Assembly: GCF_030684675.1 (NCBI RefSeq)
Contig: NZ_JAUXXZ010000009.1
Coordinates: 62,001 to 126,000 of the forward strand
Length of the DNA stretch: 64,000 nucleotides
Source: Daejeonella sp.
Lineage (GTDB): Bacteria; Bacteroidota; Bacteroidia; Sphingobacteriales; Sphingobacteriaceae
Direction: 5' to 3'
The position numbers and the translations under genes are program-made. The notes beneath the pieces were generated by a model. That model saw only the letters and a program-made list of their open reading frames with translations, was not told where the DNA came from and did not search any database. Of this stretch, positions 27,801-37,500 are shown one piece after another; the first letter of the stretch is position 1; every line of letters begins with the position of its first letter.

Positions 27801-30800
27801 ATGAATATCAAGAAAATACTGATAGCAAACAGGGGAGAGATTGCAATCAGGATTAGTCGAGCATGTAATGAATTGAATATACAGACTGCGGCTATTTATA
27901 CTTACGAAGATCGCTATTCTCTTCATCGTTACAAGGCGGATGAGGCCTATCAGATTGGAGAGGATAATGACCCCCTAAAACCCTACCTTGATATTCAGGC
28001 CATTATTGAGATGGCTAAATACTGTAAAGCCGATGCTATCCACCCCGGATACGGCTTTTTATCAGAAAATCCTGAGTTTGCCCGTCAGTGTGCTGAAAAT
28101 GGAATTATTTTTATCGGGCCAAGGCCAGATGTAATGATTGCATTGGGGGATAAGATTACAGCAAAAACTGTTGCTAAAAATGCTCAAATCCCTATCATTG
28201 AAAGTAACGAACCGGATCTGAGCAGTCTTGAAATTGCTCTTTCGGAAGCTCATCGTATTGGCTTTCCAATGATTTTAAAGGCAGCTTCCGGTGGTGGTGG
28301 ACGGGGAATGAGGGTTGTTAGAACTGAAGAAGAGCTTAAAAAAGCCTTTCCGGAAGCCAAAAGTGAGGCAAAAAATGCCTTTGGTGATGATACTGTTTTC
28401 CTTGAGAAGTTCATTGAGCGCCCCCGTCATATAGAAGTTCAGATTGTTGCTGATAACCATCAAAATGTGATGCACTTGTATGAGCGTGATTGTTCAGTTC
28501 AAAGGCGTTTCCAGAAGGTCGTAGAGGTAGCACCTTCCCTGAATTTAAAGGATGAGACCCGCGAGAAATTATATCATTATGCTGTAAGCATCGCTAAAGC
28601 TGTTAACTACAATAATGTTGGAACGGTTGAGTTCCTTGTTGACTCGGATGAACAAATCTATTTCATTGAGGTTAATCCAAGGATACAGGTAGAGCATACC
28701 GTTACAGAAATGATTACCGGTATAGATCTGATCAAAACTCAGATTTACATTGCCGATGGTTATGAACTATCAAGTCCGGAGATCGGACTTCCGGATCAGG
28801 CTCATGTCATGAAAAATGGTTTTGCGATGCAATGCCGTATCACCACCGAGGATCCATCAAACGGATTTAAGCCTGATTATGGAACATTGATCACCTACCG
28901 TAACGCAACTGGTTTTGGCGTGCGTTTGGATGAGGGGAGTACCTATCCGGGTATGAAGATCAGTCCATTTTTTGATTCCATGCTCGTTAAAGTTAGTACC
29001 CAGGGAGCTACTTTAATTGATGCGGCCCGTAAAATGAACCGTGCATTACGCGAGTTCAGGATCAGGGGTGTTAAAAACAATATTCAGTTTCTCGAGAACC
29101 TGATCAATCATCCCGTTTTTGTTGAAGGCAAGGCTACCGTAAATTTTATACAGGAATATCCGGAATTGTTTGCCATTACCACCGGGCTTGACCGTGGGAC
29201 ACGTGTTTTATCCTTCCTGGGCGACATTTCATTGAACGGCAATCCCGATGTAAAAAACTTTGATCCGAAGGTACGTCTTGAAAAACCACCGATTCCTGAG
29301 TTTGATCATATTGCCCCTTATCCAAAGGGTACCAAAGATATGCTTACTGAAATGGGTGCTGAAGGATTTTGTACCTGGTTGAAGAACGAAAAGAAGATCT
29401 ATTATACCGATACAACTTTCCGTGATGGTCATCAGTCATTACTGGCGACACGCATGCGTACCTATGATATGCTGAAGGTTGCCGAAGCTTATGCCAAGGA
29501 CCATCCGCAAACTTTTAGTATGGAGGCATGGGGCGGTGCAACTTTTGATGTATGCCTGAGGTTCCTTCACGAAGATCCATGGATCAGATTACAGAAGCTT
29601 AGGGCTGCAATGCCAAATATCCTGATTCAGATGCTGATCAGGGGTTGTAACGGTGTTGGATATTCGGCTTATCCGGATAATCTCGTTGAATCATTTGTTC
29701 AGAAAAGCTGGGAGAATGGAGTGGATGTATTCCGGATTTTTGATTCCCTGAACTGGATGGAAAATATTGCTCCATGTATCGATATGGTGCGCAAAACAGG
29801 CGGTATTGCCGAAGGTGCATTATGTTATACCGGTGATATTCTGGATCCAAAACGTACAAAGTATAATCTTGATTATTATTTACGCCTTGCCAAAGATCTT
29901 GAAAATGCCGGAGCGCATATTCTGGGTGTTAAAGACATGTCGGGTTTACTTAAACCCTACGCAGCCAAAATATTAATTGAGGCATTAAAAGATACAGTGA
30001 AGATCCCAATTCACCTGCATACTCATGATACTTCCTCATTGCAGTCGGCAACTTATATGCAGGCTATTGATGCAGGCGTGGATGTTGTGGATTGTGCTTT
30101 GGGTGCATTATCCGGCATGACTTCACAGCCTAATTTCAATTCCATAGTTGAAATGATGCGTTTCCATGAGCGTGAGAACCCTTACAATATTAAATCTTTG
30201 AATCAGTTCAGTAATTACTGGGAAAGTGTTCGTGATTATTATCATCCCTTTGAATCTGGCATGAAATCCAGTTCTGCGGAAGTATTCCAGCATGAAATAC
30301 CGGGTGGCCAATATTCCAATCTGAAACCCCAGGCGATTGCCCTGGGTCTGGGAGATAAATTTGAAGAGATCAAGGAGCGTTATGCTGATGTGAATGAGAT
30401 GTTTGGAGATATTGTTAAGGTTACACCAAGTTCGAAAGTGGTTGGTGATCTTGCCCAGTATATGGTTGCAAACAATATCAGTAAGGAAGATATATTTACC
30501 AAAGGAGATCAGATCTCTTTCCCTGAATCTGTTGTTTCTTATTTTATGGGAGAGCTCGGACAGCCTGAAGGTGGATTCCCTCAGGAGTTGCAACGAATCG
30601 TGTTGAAAGGCAAAGTGCCTCTTACTGACCGTGCAGGTAAACATATCCCCGCATTGGATCTTGACCAGGATTTTAAGGATTTTAAGAAAAAATTTGGTGA
30701 TGATCTTCCCTACACTACCTATCTGTCTTATAAGTTCTATCCTAAAGTAACTGAAGATTACCTGCTCATGTTCAGGAAATATGGTGATGTAGATGTTGTG

Positions 30801-31244
30801 CCTACCAAATATTTCCTTTACGGGATGAAGCCGGGTGAGGAAACAACGGTGCAAATTGCCCCGGGTAAAACCCTGCTCGTCAGACTGCAATCTATTGGCC
30901 CTGCTGATGATAAGGGAATGCGTACAGCATTCTTTAAGTTGAACGGCCAAACCAGGAATATTGAAGTTCAGGACAGGTCGATTAAGGTGATCCGTCAGGA
31001 AAACAAAAAGGCTGAAAAAGATAATGAACGTCATGTTGCTTCACCTTTGCAGGGGATGCTTTCCAAAGTTTTTGTTAAAAAGGGTGATGAAGTGAAGAAA
31101 AATCAGCCTTTGTTTATGGTCGAAGCCATGAAAATGGAAACCAATATAGCAGCAAATAACGATGGTATTGTTGGGGATATTATTCTAACGCCCGGTACAT
31201 TAGTTAATACGGATGATTTGGTACTGGAGATAGCATCTAGGTAG
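27801..31244 (+). CDS. pyc: Pyruvate carboxylase
   Basis: A single-chain 1147-aa enzyme that carboxylates pyruvate to oxaloacetate and so refills the TCA cycle. Order of domains: biotin carboxylase with ATP-grasp (about 1-450; KILIANRGEIAIRI, ILKAASGGGGRGMRVV), carboxyltransferase (about 535-800; YTDTTFRDGHQS, metal-binding HLHTHDTS), the PYC/OADA allosteric region (about 830-1030), and the biotinyl domain with Lys1111 in EAMKMET. All key motifs are intact. It is monocistronic, with a candidate promoter and a heptad repeat array abutting the stop. Confidence 0.97.
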   Translation: MNIKKILIANRGEIAIRISRACNELNIQTAAIYTYEDRYSLHRYKADEAYQIGEDNDPLKPYLDIQAIIEMAKYCKADAIHPGYGFLSENPEFARQCAENGIIFIGPRPDVMIALGDKITAKTVAKNAQIPIIESNEPDLSSLEIALSEAHRIGFPMILKAASGGGGRGMRVVRTEEELKKAFPEAKSEAKNAFGDDTVFLEKFIERPRHIEVQIVADNHQNVMHLYERDCSVQRRFQKVVEVAPSLNLKDETREKLYHYAVSIAKAVNYNNVGTVEFLVDSDEQIYFIEVNPRIQVEHTVTEMITGIDLIKTQIYIADGYELSSPEIGLPDQAHVMKNGFAMQCRITTEDPSNGFKPDYGTLITYRNATGFGVRLDEGSTYPGMKISPFFDSMLVKVSTQGATLIDAARKMNRALREFRIRGVKNNIQFLENLINHPVFVEGKATVNFIQEYPELFAITTGLDRGTRVLSFLGDISLNGNPDVKNFDPKVRLEKPPIPEFDHIAPYPKGTKDMLTEMGAEGFCTWLKNEKKIYYTDTTFRDGHQSLLATRMRTYDMLKVAEAYAKDHPQTFSMEAWGGATFDVCLRFLHEDPWIRLQKLRAAMPNILIQMLIRGCNGVGYSAYPDNLVESFVQKSWENGVDVFRIFDSLNWMENIAPCIDMVRKTGGIAEGALCYTGDILDPKRTKYNLDYYLRLAKDLENAGAHILGVKDMSGLLKPYAAKILIEALKDTVKIPIHLHTHDTSSLQSATYMQAIDAGVDVVDCALGALSGMTSQPNFNSIVEMMRFHERENPYNIKSLNQFSNYWESVRDYYHPFESGMKSSSAEVFQHEIPGGQYSNLKPQAIALGLGDKFEEIKERYADVNEMFGDIVKVTPSSKVVGDLAQYMVANNISKEDIFTKGDQISFPESVVSYFMGELGQPEGGFPQELQRIVLKGKVPLTDRAGKHIPALDLDQDFKDFKKKFGDDLPYTTYLSYKFYPKVTEDYLLMFRKYGDVDVVPTKYFLYGMKPGEETTVQIAPGKTLLVRLQSIGPADDKGMRTAFFKLNGQTRNIEVQDRSIKVIRQENKKAEKDNERHVASPLQGMLSKVFVKKGDEVKKNQPLFMVEAMKMETNIAANNDGIVGDIILTPGTLVNTDDLVLEIASR

Positions 31245-31299
31245 ATATGAGATATGAGATATGAGATATGAGATGTGAGATGTGAGATGTGAGATGAGG
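31244..31299 (+). repeat. GATATGA/GATGTGA heptad array after the pyc stop
   Basis: Four GATATGA units followed by three GATGTGA units and a partial one, in perfect 7-bp phase. The first unit shares its first base with the TAG stop codon. A module CCCTCCTGCGTCGG (31301-31314) and GAGAGTGGAGAAT (31322-31334) follow, and both recur in inverted orientation near 32567-32610. Confidence 0.85.
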
Positions 31300-31390
31300 T
31301 CCCTCCTGCGTCGGGATGACAGAGAGTGGAGAATGACTATTAATTTGACATTTAGCAGGACATCCCTGACAACTGGCAACAGATAACCCA

Positions 31391-32446
31391 CTAGCTCATT
31401 CTCTTTCCAACAATCTGGTGCAAGCTTTCAAAAACCAGTTTCCCCATCATATCACAGCTTTTGAAAGCCGGGTTCTTATGATAGGATGCAAGTTCTTTGC
31501 CTAGCTGGATGACTTTTTCTTCAGGTGCTATGGAATCAGTATTCATAACTTCGAACAGATCCTGCAAACGGTAGTATCCTGAACGAAAGCGGTTGGCGAT
31601 CAGACTTCTTTCTTCTTCCTGATACTGCCGCATAGTAGTGAGATCCATATGCTGCATCCCAAGCTGAACCAGGGCCAGATTTTCCTTGAAGTAATGCGGA
31701 AGGTACATTTTTAGCCTTCCTTCATAGGATTGCTGATCAAAATCGATTGCCCTGAAACGGTATTGATTGCCTTCAATATCCGGAGTGATATCGACAACGA
31801 AATTATAAGAACGCATATCTCCCAGCAACCTAACAAAACAGCGCTCATTGAATTTAACGAACTCCTTGCAAATACGAATCTGATTAAATTTCGAAGTGTG
31901 GAGGCTTCGCTTAATAAACTCATCGCCAGGCAGACCGGGAATATGCTCTTCAATAAGTGTATTCCCATCCGTCATATAAATTATCCGGTTTGGGGATAAA
32001 ACATGCTCAAGTTCAAGTCCATAAACACGCGATGCATCCCCAACCTTGATGTAGAAATGATCATAATTATCATTCAGACGGTTGATGATCCGCACCCTGA
32101 AAGGCCTTGTATTGGCAAAGGTGCAGTAATCGATACGGGCTACCGAAAGGTGCTCCATCACTGCGGTATCACCATCGGTATTCATTAAGGCATAGATATA
32201 AGTGAGATTCGGGAATAATTCCTTCATCTCACTTTCATCGTAATATACTGTATACCAGAGCGTATCACGCCCTTCCTTATCCCGAAGAGGGGTTTTTAGA
32301 TTGAAGCGAAGTAAATCTTTGTATTGTACAGGTAGCTTTACCTCACGGTCGTATTTGATCAGATAATCACGAAGCCCAGCCCTGATCGGGTAAAGTGTTT
32401 TTTTCTTCGAGGGGACAATACCTCTGGGCTCCTTTTGTACATGCAT
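31391..32446 (-). CDS. Uncharacterised protein with a protein-kinase-like residue pattern
   Basis: A 351-aa soluble protein, no signal peptide. I do not recognise a named family. The residues follow the order of kinase-like/aminoglycoside-phosphotransferase folds: Lys134 in HFYIKVGDASR, a following acidic residue (Glu145 or Glu147), a hinge-like LIEEHIPGLPGDEF near 164-177, then Asp210 and Asn215 in LLGDMRSYNFVV (D-x4-N catalytic loop spacing) and Asp235 in RAIDFDQ (metal-binding position). The lobe after this is helical (about 250-345). It could phosphorylate a small molecule or protein. It sits alone between repeat-rich gaps, with CCAACAACTA-type repeats upstream of its start. Confidence 0.6.
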   Translation of the reverse strand: MHVQKEPRGIVPSKKKTLYPIRAGLRDYLIKYDREVKLPVQYKDLLRFNLKTPLRDKEGRDTLWYTVYYDESEMKELFPNLTYIYALMNTDGDTAVMEHLSVARIDYCTFANTRPFRVRIINRLNDNYDHFYIKVGDASRVYGLELEHVLSPNRIIYMTDGNTLIEEHIPGLPGDEFIKRSLHTSKFNQIRICKEFVKFNERCFVRLLGDMRSYNFVVDITPDIEGNQYRFRAIDFDQQSYEGRLKMYLPHYFKENLALVQLGMQHMDLTTMRQYQEEERSLIANRFRSGYYRLQDLFEVMNTDSIAPEEKVIQLGKELASYHKNPAFKSCDMMGKLVFESLHQIVGKRMS

Positions 32447-32451
32447 GTTTT

Positions 32452-32486
32452 AGTTGGTTGGTTGTTAGTTGGTTAGTTGTTGGTGA
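32452..32486 (-). repeat. CCAACAACTA-type repeat upstream of the kinase-like gene
   Basis: Read on the minus strand it is a run of CCAACAACTAACCAACTAAC-like units that ends a few bases before the start codon at 32446. The same type of sequence precedes the atpH start (12627-12655). Confidence 0.65.
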
Positions 32487-32588
32487 TGTATTACTACATT
32501 GTCAAATTAGTAATACATTCTAAATTTTCAACTATCAATTAAATTCCTATCTGAATGCCGGCAAGGCCGACGCAGGAGGGATCCATCT

Positions 32589-32626
32589 TCACTCTCAATT
32601 CTCCACTCTCAATTCTCAATTAAATT
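32589..32626 (-). repeat. Heptad array directly after the SIMPL gene stop
   Basis: On the minus strand, 7-bp units AATTGAG, AATTGAG and AGTGGAG begin a few bases after the TAG stop of the 32628 gene. It is the same family and the same orientation relative to the upstream gene as the arrays after atpF, nadE and pyc. Confidence 0.7.
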
Positions 32627-32627
32627 T

Positions 32628-33332
32628 CTACTTTATTTCAAACACCGCTCTCATCTGGTAATTCAGCTTGATCTTTTTGAAATCAATGTCGGGCATTGCT
32701 GCTTCAGTTGAAGCCATAGCATCGGCTTTCATCATTACGTTGGCACGATACATTGGCTGAGGATAATATTCATTATTGATTTCCTGAATCTCCATTGGTC
32801 CACCCAAAGTTCCCCCAATTGAAGTAATCAGATAGTCTGCTTTATTTTTTGCAGCCTGAAGTGCTTTTATTTTCAGCTCTTTTTTCAGGGATTCAATTTT
32901 AGAATAATCGTAGCTCTCAATATTGCTATATTCTATTCCTTTAGGATCTACAGCACTCATAATTTCATTGAATTTGGTCAGATCAGTGACTTTAATCCTG
33001 TATTGCTTGCGGGCCAAAAAATCAGGTGCTTTTTTCTTTTCCCACCAGTTATTATAGCTGGAAATATTGTTGATTGTAAAATTTTCCTGAGGAATGCCTG
33101 CTTTCAGAACCGCCGACTGTAACTGACGTTCAAGTTCTTCGATCTCAACTTTCTTCTTGTTATTTGAATCCCTGAAGTATTCTTTCAATGACATTCCGAT
33201 ATAAATAATATCCGGTGTTACTTCAGCTTCTGCTGACCCGTTTACTTCAATTTTTCTTCGTGTGTCTATATTTTGGGAAAAGGCACTTAAGCTGAATACA
33301 CTTAAGAGGGCAATAGCTAAAATATTTTTCAT
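32628..33332 (-). CDS. SIMPL domain (DUF541) periplasmic protein
   Basis: A 234-aa protein with a cleavable signal peptide (MKNILAIALLSVFSLSAFSQ). The SIMPL/DUF541 domain follows (IEVNGSAEAEVTPDIIYIGMSLKEY; key residues GxxxxEVTPD), a fold that forms ring-like oligomers in the periplasm. The function is general and unknown. I chose the ATG at 33332 because it gives the signal peptide; the ATG at 33389 would add a 19-residue hydrophobic lead that does not fit. It follows lspA on the same strand but is separated by 158 bp, a terminator and a repeat. Confidence 0.88.
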   Translation of the reverse strand: MKNILAIALLSVFSLSAFSQNIDTRRKIEVNGSAEAEVTPDIIYIGMSLKEYFRDSNNKKKVEIEELERQLQSAVLKAGIPQENFTINNISSYNNWWEKKKAPDFLARKQYRIKVTDLTKFNEIMSAVDPKGIEYSNIESYDYSKIESLKKELKIKALQAAKNKADYLITSIGGTLGGPMEIQEINNEYYPQPMYRANVMMKADAMASTEAAMPDIDFKKIKLNYQMRAVFEIK

Positions 33333-33394
33333 GTTTCTTTGTTTAATTAAATCTATAAATATAGGATGAAAAATTCGTGCCAAATCCATAAGAA

Positions 33395-33427
33395 GAGTTG
33401 AGAGTTGAGAATTGAGAGTTGAGAATT
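33395..33427 (+). repeat. Heptad array between lspA and the SIMPL gene
   Basis: 7-bp units GAGTTGA, GAGTTGA, GAATTGA and GAGTTGA. It lies about 60 bp upstream of the SIMPL start and is in the opposite orientation to that gene, unlike the post-stop arrays. Confidence 0.7.
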
Positions 33428-33464
33428 AAGATTGGATTTCAGTTTAAAATACGTTAAAGGCAAC

Positions 33465-33485
33465 AAAAAAGGCCCTTTCAGGCCT
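33465..33485 (-). terminator. Terminator after lspA
   Basis: On the minus strand AGGCC, a short TGAAA-type loop, GGCCT and a run of six T follow the lspA stop by a few bases. It ends the ileS-dksA-lspA transcript. Confidence 0.65.
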
Positions 33486-33490
33486 CGGTT

Positions 33491-34141
33491 TTATTCTTCA
33501 ATACTTTCATTGTGTGGGAAGACTTCTTCTTCCTTTTCTTCTTTAAAATATCTTTTCTGGTAGATGAGTATTAGGATTACCCCAATAGATATGGCTGAAT
33601 CGGCTAAATTGAAAACCGGACGGAAGAAAATGAATTCTTCACCGGCCCAGAATGGAAACCATTGCGGATAGATTCCCTGAAGGATAGGGATATAAAACAT
33701 ATCGACCACTTTACCATGGAAGAGGCTGGAATAGCCTCCTTCGGCAGGAAAAAGCACTGAGGGTTCATAATAAGAACTTTCATTGAAAATGATACCATAG
33801 AAGGTTGAATCAATGATATTTCCCAGCGCTCCGGCAAATATGAGCGCAAGATTCATGATCAGTCCCCGATGATACTTCTTTTTAATTAAATGGACCAGCC
33901 CATAACCAATCCCGCAAACGGCCACAATTCGGAATAAGGACAAAGCAAGTTTCCCTGCTTCACCTCCAAACTCGATACCGAATGCCATTCCATTGTTTTC
34001 GGTGAAATGTATAATCGCCCAGTTACCAAATATTTTGTACTCCTGTCCTAAGGACATGTTAAGCTTAATCCAGAATTTTAGTGCCTGGTCGGCTAAAAGA
34101 ATAAGAAAAATTGCAACAAAGGGCTTAGTATAAGCTTTCAT
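33491..34141 (-). CDS. lspA: Signal peptidase II (lipoprotein signal peptidase)
   Basis: A 216-aa inner-membrane aspartyl protease that cleaves prolipoproteins ahead of the lipidated Cys. Four membrane helices are visible (about 8-26, 63-88, 93-115, 177-195). The catalytic Asp pair is Asp147 (GKVVDMFY) and Asp181 (FNLADSAI); GALGNIID (about 104-111) is also conserved. It is longer than the E. coli enzyme because of a periplasmic insertion (about 118-175), as usual in Bacteroidota. Its start abuts the stop of the DksA-like gene, so the two are coupled. Confidence 0.95.
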   Translation of the reverse strand: MKAYTKPFVAIFLILLADQALKFWIKLNMSLGQEYKIFGNWAIIHFTENNGMAFGIEFGGEAGKLALSLFRIVAVCGIGYGLVHLIKKKYHRGLIMNLALIFAGALGNIIDSTFYGIIFNESSYYEPSVLFPAEGGYSSLFHGKVVDMFYIPILQGIYPQWFPFWAGEEFIFFRPVFNLADSAISIGVILILIYQKRYFKEEKEEEVFPHNESIEE

Positions 34142-34525
34142 TTACGCTTGCTTCAATTTAGCTTCCATACTTAAAGTAGCATGCGGAACAGCTCGTAAAC
34201 GTTCTTTTGGAATTAGCTTGCCGGTTTCTCTGCAAACACCATAAGTTTTATTTTCAATACGAACCAAAGCGTTTTCAAGGTTATCGATGAATTTTCTCTG
34301 GCGTGCCGCCAACTGATTGATTGATTCTTTTTCAAGGGTTGCAGAACCATCCTCAAGTGTTTTGTAGGTTCCTGCAGTATCATCTGTCCCGTTCATATTC
34401 GGATTGCTTAACGATTGCGTTAAGGCAGCTAATTCTTCTTTTGAGCTACGGAGCTTCTCAATAATGAGAACTTTAAATTCCTGTAATTCTGTATCGGAAT
34501 ATCTGGTTTTTTCGTGCTTATCCAT
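34142..34525 (-). CDS. DksA/TraR family protein lacking the four-Cys zinc finger
   Basis: A 127-aa protein with an N-terminal helical hairpin rich in charged residues and the C-terminal segment YGVCRETGKLIPKERLRAVPHAT, which matches the DksA/TraR zinc-finger region. Only one Cys remains, so zinc is probably not bound as in DksA; this form is usual in Bacteroidota. It may act on the RNA polymerase secondary channel, but this is not shown. It sits between ileS (2-bp gap) and lspA (0-bp gap), a conserved order in this phylum. Confidence 0.85.
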   Translation of the reverse strand: MDKHEKTRYSDTELQEFKVLIIEKLRSSKEELAALTQSLSNPNMNGTDDTAGTYKTLEDGSATLEKESINQLAARQRKFIDNLENALVRIENKTYGVCRETGKLIPKERLRAVPHATLSMEAKLKQA

Positions 34526-34527
34526 TT

Positions 34528-37500
34528 CTATCCTTTGTTTATTTGTATTATTAAATTCTTATCATCAATGCTTACCGTTTCACCCGAATCAAGATCTGCC
34601 ACAAGCTCTAATGAGTCAGCCAGAATTTCCGCGCAAATATAGGTTAAATTATTTTTCAGGGCTTCAGAAATATACGGATGGTCCTTTACCCGTACCCTGA
34701 TCTTATCCGTTACCTCAAAACCAAGTTCTTTTCTGAGATTCTGGATGCGGTTTACCAATTCTCTTGAAATCCCTTCCTGCTTCAATTCTTCGGTTATTGT
34801 AACATCCAAAGCAACAGTTAAGTTTCCAAGGTTTGCAACCTGCCATCCCGGAACATCCTCAGCAAGAACTTCTGCATCTGCAAGATCCACAACATATGAA
34901 GTTCCCGGAATAGCAATACTGCCTTCATTCTCAAAGCGACTGATATCCTGTTGCGACATCGTGTTCAATGCTTCTGCCACAAGTTTCATATCCTTACCAA
35001 CTTTCGGGCCTAAAGCTTTAAAATTTGGTTTTATTTTTTTGCTGATGATTCCTGAGGTATCGGTAATGTATTCAATACTCTTCAGGTTTGTCTCAGAAAG
35101 GATAAGATCTTTTACCTTTTCAACCTTTGTTTTGAAGCGTTTGTCCAATACCGGGATCATCGCTTTACTCAATGGCTGCCTTACATTGATACTTACCTTT
35201 TTACGTAGTGAGAGTATCAGCGAGGAGATATCCTGTGCCAATGCCATGCGTTCTTCGAGGGCTTTGTCTACCAGCGTCTTGTTATAAACCGGGAAGTCTG
35301 CAAGGTGAACTGAAATTACCTCTTCTTTACCGGTTGCTTTGTTCAGGTCTATGAATAATCGATCGCTGAAGAATGGCGCAACAGGAGACATTAATTTTGC
35401 GATTGTACTCAAACAGGTATAAAGTGTCTGGTATGCCGAGATCTTGTCTTCGGTGTATTCACCTTTCCAGAATCTGCGGCGGCATAAACGCACGTACCAG
35501 TTGCTCAAATGTTCGTCTACAAAATTTTGAATAGCCCGTGTAGCCCGTGTTGGTTCAAAATCTGCATAATAGTTATCCACCTCAAGACTAAGGGAATTTA
35601 ATAAGGAAATGATCCAGCGATCAATTTCAGGACGTTCTTTAATATCTTCTTCTTTATAGCTGAATCCGTCGATATTGGCATACAATGCGAAGAATGCGTA
35701 AGTATTGTGCAGGGTTCCGAAAAACTTGCGGCGAACCTCATCAATTCCTTCAATATTGAATTTCAGGTTATCCCATGGTGATGCATTGCTGATCATATAC
35801 CATCTGGTTGGATCTGCACCATATTTTTCAATGGTCTCAAACGGATCAGCTGCATTCCCAAGACGTTTGGACATCTTATTGCCATTCTTGTCGAGCACAA
35901 GGCCATTTGACACCACGTTTTTAAATGAAATGCTATCATGCAGCATCACCCCAATGGCATGCAGGGTAAAGAACCATCCGCGGGTTTGGTCAACTCCTTC
36001 TGCGATGAAATCGGCAGGGTAGATTGAACCCGGTTCACTGTCAGAACCTGTATGTTTATTCCAATATTCTAAAAATGCTTCCGGACTGATATTACCACTC
36101 TTACCTTCTGCCGTTGGAGGGAGACCCCATTGCGCATAAGGCATAGCTCCTGAATCGAACCAGACATCGATCAGATCAGTCTCACGGATCATTTTCTTGC
36201 CTGATTTGGAAACAAGGATTACATCATCCACATAAGGACGGTGCATATCATTGATCTCAAATGAAGCATCCATAAATCCGGCTGCCACCGCTTTTTTGAT
36301 CTCTAATCTGAGTTCGTCAACAGAACCGATACACTTTTCTTCAGCTCCGTCAACTGTTCTCCAGATTGGCAGTGGGGTACCCCAATACCTTGAACGTGAT
36401 AGATTCCAGTCCACCAGGTTTTCGAGCCAGTTGCCGAAACGACCGGTTCCGGTTGATTCGGGTTTCCAGTTAATAGTCTTATTCAGTTCAACAAGGCGAT
36501 CTTTTACCGCTGTTGTTTTTATAAACCAGCTATCTAAAGGATAATACAGAACCGGTTTATCAGTTCGCCAGCAATGCGGGTAACTGTGTTCGTATTTCTT
36601 AACGTCAAAAGCCTTGTTATCTTCTTTTAATTTGATCGCAATGAGGACATCCGTAGGCCTGAAATCAGGGTCTTTGCGTTCCTCGTCGCTGTAATATTCT
36701 TCTTTTACAAATCTTCCTGCAAAATCACTGACCTCCTGAACAAAACGTCCCTGTTTGTCGACAAGCGGCAGCTCATTTCCTTTTTCATCAGTGATCATCA
36801 CTGATGGCACATTGTTTTCACGGGCCGCCCTGAAGTCATCTGCACCAAAAACAGAAGCAGTATGCACAACACCGGTACCGTCTTCAGTAGTTACGAAGTC
36901 GGCAGGAATAACACGGAAAGCATTCTTCTCAAGATCAGCATTGCTTACGTAAGGCATTAATTGATGATAACGCAAACCGACAAGATCAGAACCCTTAAAA
37001 TCAGCGACCTGATTCCATGGAATTACTTTGTCGCCAGCCTTATAATCGTCAAAGGGCAAGGCTTTGTGTTCCTCTTTAAAGTATTTCGAAACCAGATCCT
37101 TTGCAAGAATCACACTAACCGGTTGGAAAGTATATGGATTGAACGTGCGGATCTTTACATAGCTGATTGATGCTCCAACAGCCAGCGCGCAGTTCGATGG
37201 TAAGGTCCATGGGGTAGTTGTCCATGCCAGTATTACGGTGTCCTCTTCTGCATTCTCAAACACTTTATCCATCAGTGGATGATCCTGATCCCTTTTTAAA
37301 TGGAACTGAGCAACGATGGAAGTATCCTTAAGCATTTTGTAGGTGCCGGGTTGATTCAATTCATGAGAACTTAATCCGGTTCCTGCAGCAGGAGAGTAGG
37401 GCTGAACAGTATAACCTTTGTATAAAAGGCCTTTTTCATGAAACTGCTTCAGTATCCACCAAAGCGTTTCGATGTATTCATTTTCATAAGTGATGTACGG

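Noticed and set aside
30123-31034. 303-codon frame antisense to pyruvate carboxylase
   Set aside because: It lies wholly within the intact pyc gene; its composition is that of a shadow frame.
31244-31299. CRISPR-like tandem repeat
   Set aside because: Units are 7 bp with no spacers; it is a simple heptad array, and no cas genes are present.
31301-32610. Inverted repeats bordering the kinase-like gene as transposon ends
   Set aside because: CCCTCCTGCGTCGG and GAGAGTGGAGAAT recur inverted on the far side, but in the same left-to-right order, so they do not form one continuous inverted repeat. They are separate members of dispersed families.
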